Below, piece by piece: positions 1 through 7,466 of a stretch of 32,173 nt of DNA (position 1 is the first letter of the stretch; every line of letters starts with the position of its first letter). A program made the position numbers and the translations under genes. The stretch comes from an uncultured Spirochaeta sp. (GTDB lineage: Bacteria; Spirochaetota; Spirochaetia; DTKZ01): positions 1-32,173 of the forward strand of contig CAKZQO010000307.1 of assembly GCA_937140905.1 (NCBI GenBank), written 5' to 3'. The notes under the pieces are model-generated. The model was not told the origin of the DNA, ran no database searches, and worked only from the letters and a program-made list of their open reading frames with translations.

Positions 1-423
1 TTTCCGGATATCGCCGAGGAAGATCTCCTTCTTTAAATCCTCCTCGAAAGACTCTACCGTCTTAGAAAGAATTCTCGATAACTCCTCCGCTTGAACCGGT
101 TTGATCAGATAGTCCACAGCACCCAACTGCAATGCCTTTCGGGCATATTCGAATTCATCGTACGCACTGAGAATGATGGTTTTTATCTGGGGAGCTTCCT
201 GGCGGATCAACTCGATCAGCCCTAATCCATCGAGGAATGGCATCCGAACATCTGTAAGAACGATATGCGGTTTCAGTTCTCGTACCAGTTCCAACGCATC
301 TCGGCCGTTCGATGCTGTTCCGACTACCCGGATGTGAAGCTCATCCCATGGGAGAGTCTCCATGATTCCTTCCCTTACCATCTTCTCGTCATCTACAATG
401 AGAACCCGCAGCTCATGACTCAT
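1..423 (-). CDS. Response regulator, YesN/AraC type (N-terminal part only)
   Basis: This is the N-terminal 141 codons of a response regulator; the rest lies beyond the left edge. The reading frame starts at the ATG at 423 and stays open to base 1. It encodes a CheY-like receiver domain: acidic pair D11-D12, phospho-acceptor D58 in LTDVRMP, the SAYDEFEYA stretch typical of YesN-type regulators, and the conserved lysine in DYLIKPV. Its start overlaps the last 11 bases of the sensor kinase gene upstream, so the two are translationally coupled and almost certainly cognate partners. By family, an AraC-type DNA-binding domain is expected at the missing C terminus. The inferred target is the ABC operon it belongs to. 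Confidence 0.88.
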   Translation of the reverse strand, partial: MSHELRVLIVDDEKMVREGIMETLPWDELHIRVVGTASNGRDALELVRELKPHIVLTDVRMPFLDGLGLIELIRQEAPQIKTIILSAYDEFEYARKALQLGAVDYLIKPVQAEELSRILSKTVESFEEDLKKEIFLGDIRK

Positions 424-2170
424 GGGGTTCCTCTTTCACAAAAGGGACCTCGATTCGAACTTCCGTTCCAGCTCCTGGAGTGCTATGGATCCGTACTCCG
501 AAAGCTTTACCGTGGTGGAGTTGGATCCGCTCGTGTACATTCCATATCCCATAGGAGGATTGCTGTCGTTCCTGTCCCCGAAAAATCTGTACGATCTTAT
601 CATTGTCCATCCCAATTCCATTATCCTTTACTAAGAAGACCACTCGTTGATCTTGCTTCAAAGCTCGAATCTCAATACGCCCAGGATGCTCTATCTCCGC
701 AATTCCATGAATAAAGGCGTTCTCTACGATCGGCTGTAGAATAAAGTGCAAGACATAGTATTCCTCTAGATCGGAGTCTACCTGAATAAAAACCTCCGGA
801 GGGTGATCATATCGCATACACTGGATGAGTACATAGTTACGGATGTGTTCCAGTTCGTTCCGGATCGTCGTAAATTCCTTTCCCCTATTCAAACCCAGTC
901 TAAAAAGCTTAGCCAAAGCACCGACCGCTATACTTGTTTTTTCCGCCTTCTCTAATCGTGCAGTCCAGTAAATCATGTCCAAGCTATTATACAAGAAATG
1001 AGGATGGATTTGCGCATAGAGAGAGCGTAATTCTGCTTCTTTCCTAGCAAGTTTGCTGACATAGACTTCCTGGATCATCCGTTTCAACTCAGAGGACATC
1101 CGATTGAATCCATCTGCTAGGGCACCTATTTCGTCCTTTCGATCGATGTTCACCTGGATCTCGAAGTTCCCTCTCTCGATTTGGAGTAATGCATCTGCCA
1201 AGACCTGCAAAGGCCGAGTTATTCGGAAGGAAAGGAAGGAATAGAGTAAGACAGCAGCACACAATGCTATAAGGAACACAACCATTAGGGTACGTTCGAG
1301 GATTTTGAGTTCATAGGTGAGTTCCTGAAAAGGAACACTCCCAATAAGGACCAGATTTCTATGTGGAGAAGTATGGTACGTAACAAGAAGTTCCATTCCC
1401 GGTTCTTGATTCCGATAGTATCCATCCCCCCCTTGGAATGCCTGCCTGTACCGTTCGGAGTTCCGGATATTCTTCCCAATCAATTCAGTATCGGTACTGG
1501 AAACAACATATCCTTCTTGATCGGTAATAAAGACATATCCGGTATATCCCAAGCGAAGATCACGGTATATCCGATTGATCTTTCTTTCATCTATGTCTAT
1601 TCTAAGAACTCCCAAACGGCTCGATAGATCATAGATATCTCTCAATTTTCTGTAAAAAGAGAGGATGTATTTTTCCCCATACTGCAAAAAATGCCTTTGA
1701 TACGTGGTAGAAACCACGTATCTACCATCGTCGGGAAGTGTCTCTTCTAAAATACGTACTCTCTCCAGATTTCCGACTCCTATGGAGGTGCCTGCGGTTT
1801 CGAACCGGAGTCCGTTATACCCATAGATATTGATGGAAAAAATATAGGAATCAGGATTGTTAGCGAGATTCGAAAACATTTCGATTGTATCCTGGATCTG
1901 TTTCGCTTCTTTCATCAACTGCGCTGGGGACAATTTACAGAACCTTCGAATGTCTGGATTAGATATGATGAATAGAGAAAGGTCCTCAATACCTGAGAGT
2001 ACTAAAGAAACGTTCTTGTGGATCTGCTTCAAAGTCTCTACTGCGGCTTCACTAACTCGTGCCTCTAAAATAGTGCGGATTCCTCTATAGGAGACAACCC
2101 ATACCATGAGCAGAGTGGAAACTATGACCAGAGAAAAGTATAGAATCAGCCGAGTTCGTAACCGGATCAT
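413..2170 (-). CDS. Membrane sensor histidine kinase, YesM family
   Basis: A 585-residue sensor kinase with a transmembrane helix at about residues 6-28, an extracytoplasmic sensor region of about 255 residues, a second helix near 290-312 and a HAMP linker. These are followed by the His_kinase domain with phospho-acceptor H391 in IHPHFLYN. A Bergerat ATPase domain follows, with N-box PIVENAFIHG and G1 box DNGIGMD. This is the YesM architecture that usually senses sugars or their binding proteins. The start ATG overlaps the stop of the preceding oxidoreductase (ATGA) and the 3' end overlaps the response regulator, so it sits inside the ABC transport operon. The ligand cannot be read from the sequence; a sugar carried by this ABC system is the natural inference. 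Confidence 0.93.
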   Translation of the reverse strand: MIRLRTRLILYFSLVIVSTLLMVWVVSYRGIRTILEARVSEAAVETLKQIHKNVSLVLSGIEDLSLFIISNPDIRRFCKLSPAQLMKEAKQIQDTIEMFSNLANNPDSYIFSINIYGYNGLRFETAGTSIGVGNLERVRILEETLPDDGRYVVSTTYQRHFLQYGEKYILSFYRKLRDIYDLSSRLGVLRIDIDERKINRIYRDLRLGYTGYVFITDQEGYVVSSTDTELIGKNIRNSERYRQAFQGGDGYYRNQEPGMELLVTYHTSPHRNLVLIGSVPFQELTYELKILERTLMVVFLIALCAAVLLYSFLSFRITRPLQVLADALLQIERGNFEIQVNIDRKDEIGALADGFNRMSSELKRMIQEVYVSKLARKEAELRSLYAQIHPHFLYNSLDMIYWTARLEKAEKTSIAVGALAKLFRLGLNRGKEFTTIRNELEHIRNYVLIQCMRYDHPPEVFIQVDSDLEEYYVLHFILQPIVENAFIHGIAEIEHPGRIEIRALKQDQRVVFLVKDNGIGMDNDKIVQIFRGQERQQSSYGIWNVHERIQLHHGKAFGVRIHSTPGAGTEVRIEVPFVKEEPHES

Positions 2171-3357
2171 TGAGGTTTTGACAGATAAACTTTCTTACCT
2201 TGTCGAGCCCAAGAGACTTTCAACTCAGAAGGTAACATACCCATTTGATAACAAGAAAGGAGTGTTTCGTTCAATCCTTCCACCCAGAGCAGTTCCCTGT
2301 CCCTGTGGACCCAACGAGCTGGGAAAAGCACAACCTCTGGCATGGATGTGTGCGCTCCATGGACGCAAACCGTATGAGCAAGAGCCGATTCGATAGGGCA
2401 AAGAATCGCGCCCCCATTTCTGATCGAATCTACCACAACCCATAATTTCTGGAGACTTGAATGAGAAGGAGTTCCATAGTCGATGATACGCCCCGAATGT
2501 GTTTTAAGCACCAACTTCTCTCGACTCTCAGGGACCAAAGGATCGTTGTAGAACACAGTTCCTCTTTCGAATTCAAACCGAAATAGGGGCCCTCTCTCCT
2601 CTATAACCGCATGACTTGCATAGAAACCAACTTCGACCCCTGTCTCGGTAACAAGTCGCATGGCTATCGTATCGAACGTCTCGATCTCATTTGCCCGATA
2701 CAGTTCTGCAATTAACTCCTGAGGAAACGAACTAGTTGTTTCTTCTGGGCCTATGAGGTGAAGCATGGCATGGAGGAAATGGGCAGCGGCGTTATTCGCC
2801 ACACTATCCAACACCCATTTGCCGTCTGTCGTTTTCATTCTCCCAGCCCAGGGTCGAGCAAAATATTTAGTACTCCTTGGCCAGAGCACCAGGCTGTACA
2901 AGCCGTTCGGCTTGCCCAACTTTCCTGCCAGCACATCCGCCTTTAATCGACGAAAGGCTGGATCGTAGGCCCATTGGAATCCTACGGCAAAGGTTCTTCC
3001 CGTTTGGTTCCGCACGTTTAGAAGGGTTTGAGCTTCTTGAATCGTTGCACATAATGGTTTCTCGCAGAGGACATGGCTTCCATGTTCCATAGCTAGAGTG
3101 CCTTGCTCTGCATGGTAATGAATCGGCGAACAGATTACTATCAAGTCGGCCTTGTTCTGTTCATTGAACTTCGCCAAAGAAGGGTAAATCGGTATGTGCC
3201 TTTTTTTTAACTCCTCAACATAGGGGCTCGTTTCTGGCATAGGATCGATCGCTCCGCTAAAGACAACTCCATGTTGTTCTCCAGCATCCAGAACGATCTC
3301 TACATACCTAGTTCCATATCCCCCGATTCCTACAATACCTATGTACATGGTACTCAT
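2167..3357 (-). CDS. Gfo/Idh/MocA family NAD(P)-dependent oxidoreductase
   Basis: A 396-residue cytoplasmic dehydrogenase. The N-terminal Rossmann fold shows the dinucleotide loop GIVGIGGYG. The family lysine motif CEKPL lies near residue 98, where the lysine is expected to take part in hydride transfer. The C-terminal half fits the GFO_IDH_MocA alpha/beta substrate domain. Such enzymes oxidise or reduce sugars and polyols with NAD(P). It lies between the second permease and the sensor kinase (4-base overlap with the kinase), so it probably processes the imported sugar. No Shine-Dalgarno sequence is visible before ATG 3357 or before the in-frame ATG at 3348, so the exact start is uncertain. 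The substrate is unknown. Confidence 0.9.
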   Translation of the reverse strand: MSTMYIGIVGIGGYGTRYVEIVLDAGEQHGVVFSGAIDPMPETSPYVEELKKRHIPIYPSLAKFNEQNKADLIVICSPIHYHAEQGTLAMEHGSHVLCEKPLCATIQEAQTLLNVRNQTGRTFAVGFQWAYDPAFRRLKADVLAGKLGKPNGLYSLVLWPRSTKYFARPWAGRMKTTDGKWVLDSVANNAAAHFLHAMLHLIGPEETTSSFPQELIAELYRANEIETFDTIAMRLVTETGVEVGFYASHAVIEERGPLFRFEFERGTVFYNDPLVPESREKLVLKTHSGRIIDYGTPSHSSLQKLWVVVDSIRNGGAILCPIESALAHTVCVHGAHTSMPEVVLFPARWVHRDRELLWVEGLNETLLSCYQMGMLPSELKVSWARQGKKVYLSKPQ

Positions 3358-3387
3358 TTCTATATGGTACTATAAAAGTGCAACTTG

Positions 3388-3407
3388 AGGGATATTGTAC
3401 TATCCCT
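3388..3407 (-). other. Intercistronic stem-loop after the second permease gene
   Basis: A perfect 7-bp inverted repeat (AGGGATA, 6-base loop, TATCCCT) spans the stop codon of the permease gene. No T-run follows on either strand, so it does not look like a strong intrinsic terminator. It could stabilise the transporter part of the operon mRNA or partly attenuate transcription into the oxidoreductase-kinase-regulator part. The repeat is visible; the role is inferred. Confidence 0.4.
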
Positions 3408-4257
3408 TCAGTCCAGTGGAAGCGATCCCCTGCGTCAGGTACCGCTGGAAACTCACGAAAAGGACCAGTACTGGCACCAACGAAAGGAACGACATGGCGA
3501 AAATGGCTCCCCAATCTGTCATCCCTCCTGGATCGGCGAAGGAACGCAAAGCCACGGAGAGGGTATAGAGTTTTGGATTGTTCAGGTAGATCAACGGGGC
3601 AAGGAAATCACCCCAGGACCAGTAAAAACTGAAGATAGCTGCGGTAAACATGGGAGGCTTTAACAGAGGCAGAAGAATGTGGGTGAAGGTATACAGCCTA
3701 CCACATCCATCGATCTCAGCCGCCTCATCCAGTTCCTTTGGAATTCCCCGGATGAACTGCATCATCATAAATATATAGAAAGCTTCCCCGAAAAGTTTCG
3801 GTACGATCAAAGGCAGGAACGTGTTGATCCATTTCAGATACCCGAAAAAGATATACTGAGGAATGATCTTGATCTGGACAGGCAGCATCAAGGTAGCTAG
3901 CATACAGGAAAACCAGAGGTTCTTACCTGGAAAGTCGATTCTGGCAAATCCATAGGCCACGATGGTTGATGAAGTTACCACAAAGAGAGTTTCGAGAGCA
4001 GCAATAATGAAAAAATTTTTAAAAAAAGTGCCGAAGGTTATGCCTCCGAAACCCTTCCATCCGTTCATATAATTTTCAAATGTTGGATGCTGTGGAATAA
4101 GGGAGAGAACTCGAGACCAAATCTCTCCTCCTGGCTTGAAGGAACTTGCCGCTAACCAGAGAATAGGGTAGATCATCAAGAAAGCGAAGGCTCCCACCGA
4201 GAGATGAAATAGCATCGTATGTATTTTTTTCTTGAAAGGTGTAGTTGCGTGTCCCAT
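3400..4257 (-). CDS. Carbohydrate ABC transporter permease, MalG/AraQ type
   Basis: A 285-residue inner-membrane permease with about six hydrophobic helices. The EAA loop that contacts the ATPase reads ELDEAAEIDGCG, the signature of the binding-protein-dependent MalG/LacG/UgpE class. A longer in-frame extension exists upstream to 4368, but it overlaps the previous permease gene. The ATG at 4257 lies one base after that gene's stop and gives the family-typical N terminus and length, so I chose it. It forms the translocation channel with the permease encoded immediately upstream. No ATP-binding subunit gene is present in the operon. Confidence 0.92.
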   Translation of the reverse strand: MGHATTPFKKKIHTMLFHLSVGAFAFLMIYPILWLAASSFKPGGEIWSRVLSLIPQHPTFENYMNGWKGFGGITFGTFFKNFFIIAALETLFVVTSSTIVAYGFARIDFPGKNLWFSCMLATLMLPVQIKIIPQYIFFGYLKWINTFLPLIVPKLFGEAFYIFMMMQFIRGIPKELDEAAEIDGCGRLYTFTHILLPLLKPPMFTAAIFSFYWSWGDFLAPLIYLNNPKLYTLSVALRSFADPGGMTDWGAIFAMSFLSLVPVLVLFVSFQRYLTQGIASTGLKG

Positions 4258-4258
4258 G

Positions 4259-5170
4259 CTATCGCCCTTTTTCTGCTTCGTAAAAAACCCACTGAGAAGA
4301 AGTCTTGAATATGATAAAGGTAAATAGAGCAATAACCACCAGTAGAACCCATGCCATTCCAGAAGCATACCCCATCTCGAAGGTCTCGAATCCCCTCCGG
4401 TAGAGGTACAACGCGTAAAAGTTGGTTGTATCGAGGGGTTGGCCTCCGGTAATGATGAGTGCGGGGGTAAATACGATCAACCCGTGGATCATCTGCATGA
4501 TCAGGTTGAACAGAATCACTGGGGAAAGAAGAGGTAGAGTGATTCGAAAGAATTTTCGTATTCCTGAAGCTCCATCGATCGAGGCGGATTCGTACAGTTC
4601 ATTGGGGATCTGCTTCAGCCCGGATAGGAATACGAGCATGGGAGAACCGAATTGCCAAGCTGCCAGCAAGATCAAAGTCCAGATGGCGAACCGCGGATCT
4701 CCCGTCCATGAGATATTGGACGGTATTCCTACTGCCCGTAAGAGAGCATTGAAAATTCCCTCGGTACCAAAGTATTGCCGCCACATGACCGCCACAGCCA
4801 CACTACTTCCCACAATAGAGGGTGCATAATAGAGAGCTCGATACAGGGAAACCCCTCTTCGATTCGTGTTGAGTATCATCGCTACCCCCAAAGCAACGAC
4901 AAGACGAAGAGGTACAGCAGCTATCGCATAGTAGAACGTGGCAAATACCGACTTCCAGTACCGCGGATCTTTCGTGAACATGGTCTTGAAATTATTCAGA
5001 CCGGACCAAACAGGAGGAGTTAGTAAGTCATAGTCTGTAAAGGATAGAAAGAAAGAAAACAATAAGGGGATCAATGTAAGCGCAAAGAATCCAAACAACC
5101 AGAGAGAGATGAATCCATAACCATCCCTCGCGTCTCTCGCCTTTCGAGTTTTCGATAAGGGGTCTCTCAT
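4259..5170 (-). CDS. Carbohydrate ABC transporter permease, MalF/UgpA type
   Basis: A 303-residue integral membrane protein with about six membrane segments. The first lies just after a basic N terminus (about residues 22-45). The EAA loop is ELYESASIDGAS, followed by a basic stretch and LPLLSP, diagnostic of the MalF/UgpA/LacF permease class (BPD_transp_1). It is the partner of the MalG-type permease, whose start lies one base beyond its stop codon. The upstream neighbour is the sugar-binding protein gene, 90 bases away, with a stem-loop in the gap. A purine-rich AGGTGTAGG precedes the ATG. Substrate specificity cannot be judged from the permease. Confidence 0.92.
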   Translation of the reverse strand: MRDPLSKTRKARDARDGYGFISLWLFGFFALTLIPLLFSFFLSFTDYDLLTPPVWSGLNNFKTMFTKDPRYWKSVFATFYYAIAAVPLRLVVALGVAMILNTNRRGVSLYRALYYAPSIVGSSVAVAVMWRQYFGTEGIFNALLRAVGIPSNISWTGDPRFAIWTLILLAAWQFGSPMLVFLSGLKQIPNELYESASIDGASGIRKFFRITLPLLSPVILFNLIMQMIHGLIVFTPALIITGGQPLDTTNFYALYLYRRGFETFEMGYASGMAWVLLVVIALFTFIIFKTSSQWVFYEAEKGR

Positions 5171-5217
5171 CCTACACCTTGGTTTTCACATTAGGATCAT
5201 TGAACGAAATAAGAACT

Positions 5218-5246
5218 GGAAGACCAGAATCAAAGTCTGGTCCTCC
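5218..5246 (-). other. Stem-loop between binding-protein and permease genes
   Basis: The 90-base gap holds a 7-bp inverted repeat (GACCAGA, 7-base loop, TCTGGTC), extended by three more pairs beyond a single mismatch. No run of T follows on the minus strand. Hairpins in this position are known in binding-protein-dependent transporter operons, where they raise the level of binding-protein mRNA over permease mRNA. That role is inferred here. Confidence 0.5.
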
Positions 5247-5260
5247 CAAACTTCTATTGC

Positions 5261-6568
5261 TTAGTTTTTAGAAAGAATAGCGTTTCCTCGTTCCCTAAGG
5301 ATCTTTGCCGCAGTAACAGGGTCAATGATATCGAACAACACTTTATCAACTACCTCAGGTTGATAAAGGTTATTGATTAGCTCACCATGTCTGGGAGCAT
5401 CTGGGGGTGGGCAGGGACTTCCCGTTTTGGAAATATACTCCACGAAACTGAACACTTCCTTCTGCACAGGAGGAAGCAGGGGCAGAAGAGCTTCCCGAAC
5501 CTTGGAAGAAATAGGAACTCCACGTTCAGCCATCAAAATCTTGTTCGCATCAATATCATTGGTGAAGAAACCGATGAATCGAGCCGCTTCCTCAGGGAAC
5601 TTGGATTGGGAAGAAACAGAGAAGTACTGTGAGGCTTTTATGTAGTTAGCGGATTTACCACCTTTGACCCTAGGCAACGGATAGAGAACAAAGTTTCTCT
5701 TTCCACCCGATGCTTTGTCTACTGCACTCAGCTGATTGCTCCACTGATGTTGCATGGCTGCTTTCCCGAAAATAATTGGCGTCTGTTCGGGTTGGGTTCC
5801 ACCCGCGTACTGGGATATTTCTTCCTGCCTCGGTGTCATGGCACCCGCTTTCACTAAACGTTTCATCATTTCCAGATACTGTATAAAGGGGGTGTCGTCC
5901 TTATACCCGATCGATTTGTTATCGGGAGCATAGATCCATTCCCCTCTCGAAATATAGATCGCTTTCCAGATCTGGTCGTTCCACATATGAACTCCGTATC
6001 CATAGATTCCCAATTTCTCGCGGAGCTGGAGGGCAATCTTTTCAAAATCTTCCCAGGTCCAATCCTTGGGTGGAAGAGGAATCCCTGCCTTTTTGAACAT
6101 GTCTGCATCCAGGATCATCGAATGGGAATTGGACCCAAGGTTGATAGCCCAGAGTTTCCCATCGATTCGCCCAGTGTCGATCAAAGATGGTTCGATATTT
6201 GTCGTATCGATGATCTTCTTTGTCACATACTCGTCCAATTGTACATGCAACCCTCTCTTTACCCATTCGGCTATCCGAGCGTAATCCTGTTGCATTACAT
6301 CCGGTAGCTGACCTCCTGCAGCCATGGTAGTAACCTTAGTCCAGTAGTCTGCCCAACTGGAAAATTCGTATGTAATGTCCACATTCGGGTGAGTCTTCTT
6401 GTACAGTTCGATCACCTTGATAGTCCCTTCATGGCGGGTCTGGGACCCCCACCAAATAATCTTGATCTCCGCTTTCCGCGGCTTAGCAGTTTCACTCTTG
6501 CCTGCTGCCATAGCTACCGAGCTCAGCACAAAGATAGAGATCAGTAGAAGTCCGATTTTTTTAACCAT
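5261..6568 (-). CDS. Sugar ABC transporter substrate-binding protein
   Basis: A 435-residue exported protein of the extracellular solute-binding family 1 (MalE/UgpB-like). It starts with a Sec signal peptide: lysines at 3-4, a hydrophobic core and cleavage probably near AMA-AG at residues 20-23. There is no lipobox cysteine. The mature part has the family pattern of a strand ending IIWWGSQT and a later LPDVMQQDYARIAEW stretch. It captures a carbohydrate in the periplasm and delivers it to the two permeases downstream. A strong Shine-Dalgarno GGGAGG lies 6 bases before the ATG, so this first gene has an ordinary leader, unlike several other unit-heading genes here. The ligand is unknown. Confidence 0.93.
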   Translation of the reverse strand: MVKKIGLLLISIFVLSSVAMAAGKSETAKPRKAEIKIIWWGSQTRHEGTIKVIELYKKTHPNVDITYEFSSWADYWTKVTTMAAGGQLPDVMQQDYARIAEWVKRGLHVQLDEYVTKKIIDTTNIEPSLIDTGRIDGKLWAINLGSNSHSMILDADMFKKAGIPLPPKDWTWEDFEKIALQLREKLGIYGYGVHMWNDQIWKAIYISRGEWIYAPDNKSIGYKDDTPFIQYLEMMKRLVKAGAMTPRQEEISQYAGGTQPEQTPIIFGKAAMQHQWSNQLSAVDKASGGKRNFVLYPLPRVKGGKSANYIKASQYFSVSSQSKFPEEAARFIGFFTNDIDANKILMAERGVPISSKVREALLPLLPPVQKEVFSFVEYISKTGSPCPPPDAPRHGELINNLYQPEVVDKVLFDIIDPVTAAKILRERGNAILSKN

Positions 6569-6604
6569 ATCACGCCTCCCTTACTAGAATCTTTTCAATC
6601 TTTG

Positions 6605-6634
6605 ATTGTATCTTCCCTTATTAGTAGCTGTAAG
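6605..6634 (-). promoter_or_regulatory. Possible promoter of the ABC operon
   Basis: On the minus strand, TACAAT (6605-6610) lies 18 bases downstream of CTTACA (6629-6634). Both are partial matches to sigma-70 elements. The predicted start near 6598 would give a leader of about 30 bases containing the GGGAGG ribosome binding site at 6575-6580. The assignment is moderate because the -35 box is weak. Confidence 0.4.
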
Positions 6635-6672
6635 GAATGAAACATTCAGAAAAGGTATCATTTCTTCAGGAT

Positions 6673-6701
6673 TTGACAGCCCTCATCTGTATCTCTATAC
6701 T
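6673..6701 (+). promoter_or_regulatory. Sigma-70 promoter of the REC-AraC regulator (leaderless start)
   Basis: TTGACA (6673-6678), a 17-base spacer and TATACT (6696-6701) form a near-perfect sigma-70 promoter. The ATG of the response regulator begins at 6708, only 6 bases after the -10 box, which is where transcription itself should begin. No Shine-Dalgarno sequence fits between them, so the mRNA is predicted to be leaderless. Confidence 0.8.
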
Positions 6702-6707
6702 TTCCCT

Positions 6708-7466
6708 ATGTATACCCTCCTCCTTGTAGATGACGAGCGAGATATTCTGACGAATCTTTCCACATACTTTCCCTGGGAAAAAGGAGGGTTCGTCGTAGCA
6801 GGACAGGTAGAAACAGGGCAGGAGGCTCTGCGATTCATCCAGCAACAACTAGTGGATCTGATCCTTTGTGATATCCGAATGCCCGGAATTTCCGGGCTAG
6901 AGTTTGCGAAGAAAGTACAAGAGCTATCTTTACCCACTCGTATGGTTTTTCTCAGTGCCTACCGAAAGTTCGAGTATGCAAAAGAAGCCTTTCGATATGG
7001 GGTCCGGGATTACCTCCTAAAACCTCCAAACTTTCAGGAACTGTTGGATTGTTTACACCGAATAAAAAATGAACTGGATGCTGAAAGGGAAACCTATTTT
7101 AAGAACGATGGAGCCCTCAACGGTACTCTGGATCCAACGATTCAAATGATTAGGACCTACCTGCAAGGGAACCTCGATCATGCTTGCCTCCAGAGAGTGG
7201 CATCTCTAGTAGGAATGAATCCCAATTACCTCAGTTCTTTCTTCAAAGAAAGAACTGGAGTTCCCTTTTCAGAATACTTAATGAAACTGCGAATGGAAAA
7301 GGCTAGACAACTTCTCATGGATCCTCAGTACTCTGTACAACGGGTAAGTAAAATCGTAGGGTATTCGAACGTAAAGAACTTTACCAGAGCTTTCAAGTAT
7401 TATTTCGGCTTTCCTCCCAGTGCTCTTTGGAAAAGAATCCAAATCACTTCTCAATTGGGATCTTGA
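6708..7466 (+). CDS. Short response regulator: receiver plus AraC-type DNA-binding domain
   Basis: A 252-residue regulator with an N-terminal CheY-like domain: D8-D9, phospho-acceptor D55 in CDIRMPG, and K near residue 105 in DYLLKPP. A C-terminal AraC/XylS double helix-turn-helix (about 155-250) includes the GYSNVKNFTRAFK recognition region. It lacks the long linker of classic YesN proteins. I reject an upstream TTG start at 6606, because the receiver fold begins right at ATG 6708 and the promoter ends 6 bases before it. It diverges from the ABC operon, a possible target. Its 3' end overlaps that of the opposing sensor kinase by 23 bases, and that kinase may be its partner. Confidence 0.9.
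   Translation: MYTLLLVDDERDILTNLSTYFPWEKGGFVVAGQVETGQEALRFIQQQLVDLILCDIRMPGISGLEFAKKVQELSLPTRMVFLSAYRKFEYAKEAFRYGVRDYLLKPPNFQELLDCLHRIKNELDAERETYFKNDGALNGTLDPTIQMIRTYLQGNLDHACLQRVASLVGMNPNYLSSFFKERTGVPFSEYLMKLRMEKARQLLMDPQYSVQRVSKIVGYSNVKNFTRAFKYYFGFPPSALWKRIQITSQLGS

Noticed and set aside
4258-4368. Longer N terminus of the MalG-type permease
   Set aside because: It would lie entirely inside the preceding permease gene; ATG 4257 gives the usual family length and sits 1 base after the upstream stop.
6635-6647. GAATG-AAA-CATTC inverted repeat between the ABC operon and the response regulator
   Set aside because: The arms are only 5 bases and the sequence matches no operator I know. It is plausible in position, but chance is just as likely.
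6606-6707. Upstream TTG start for the response regulator at 6708
   Set aside because: The extra 34 residues do not belong to a receiver domain, and the promoter lies inside that stretch, with its -10 box ending 6 bases before ATG 6708.
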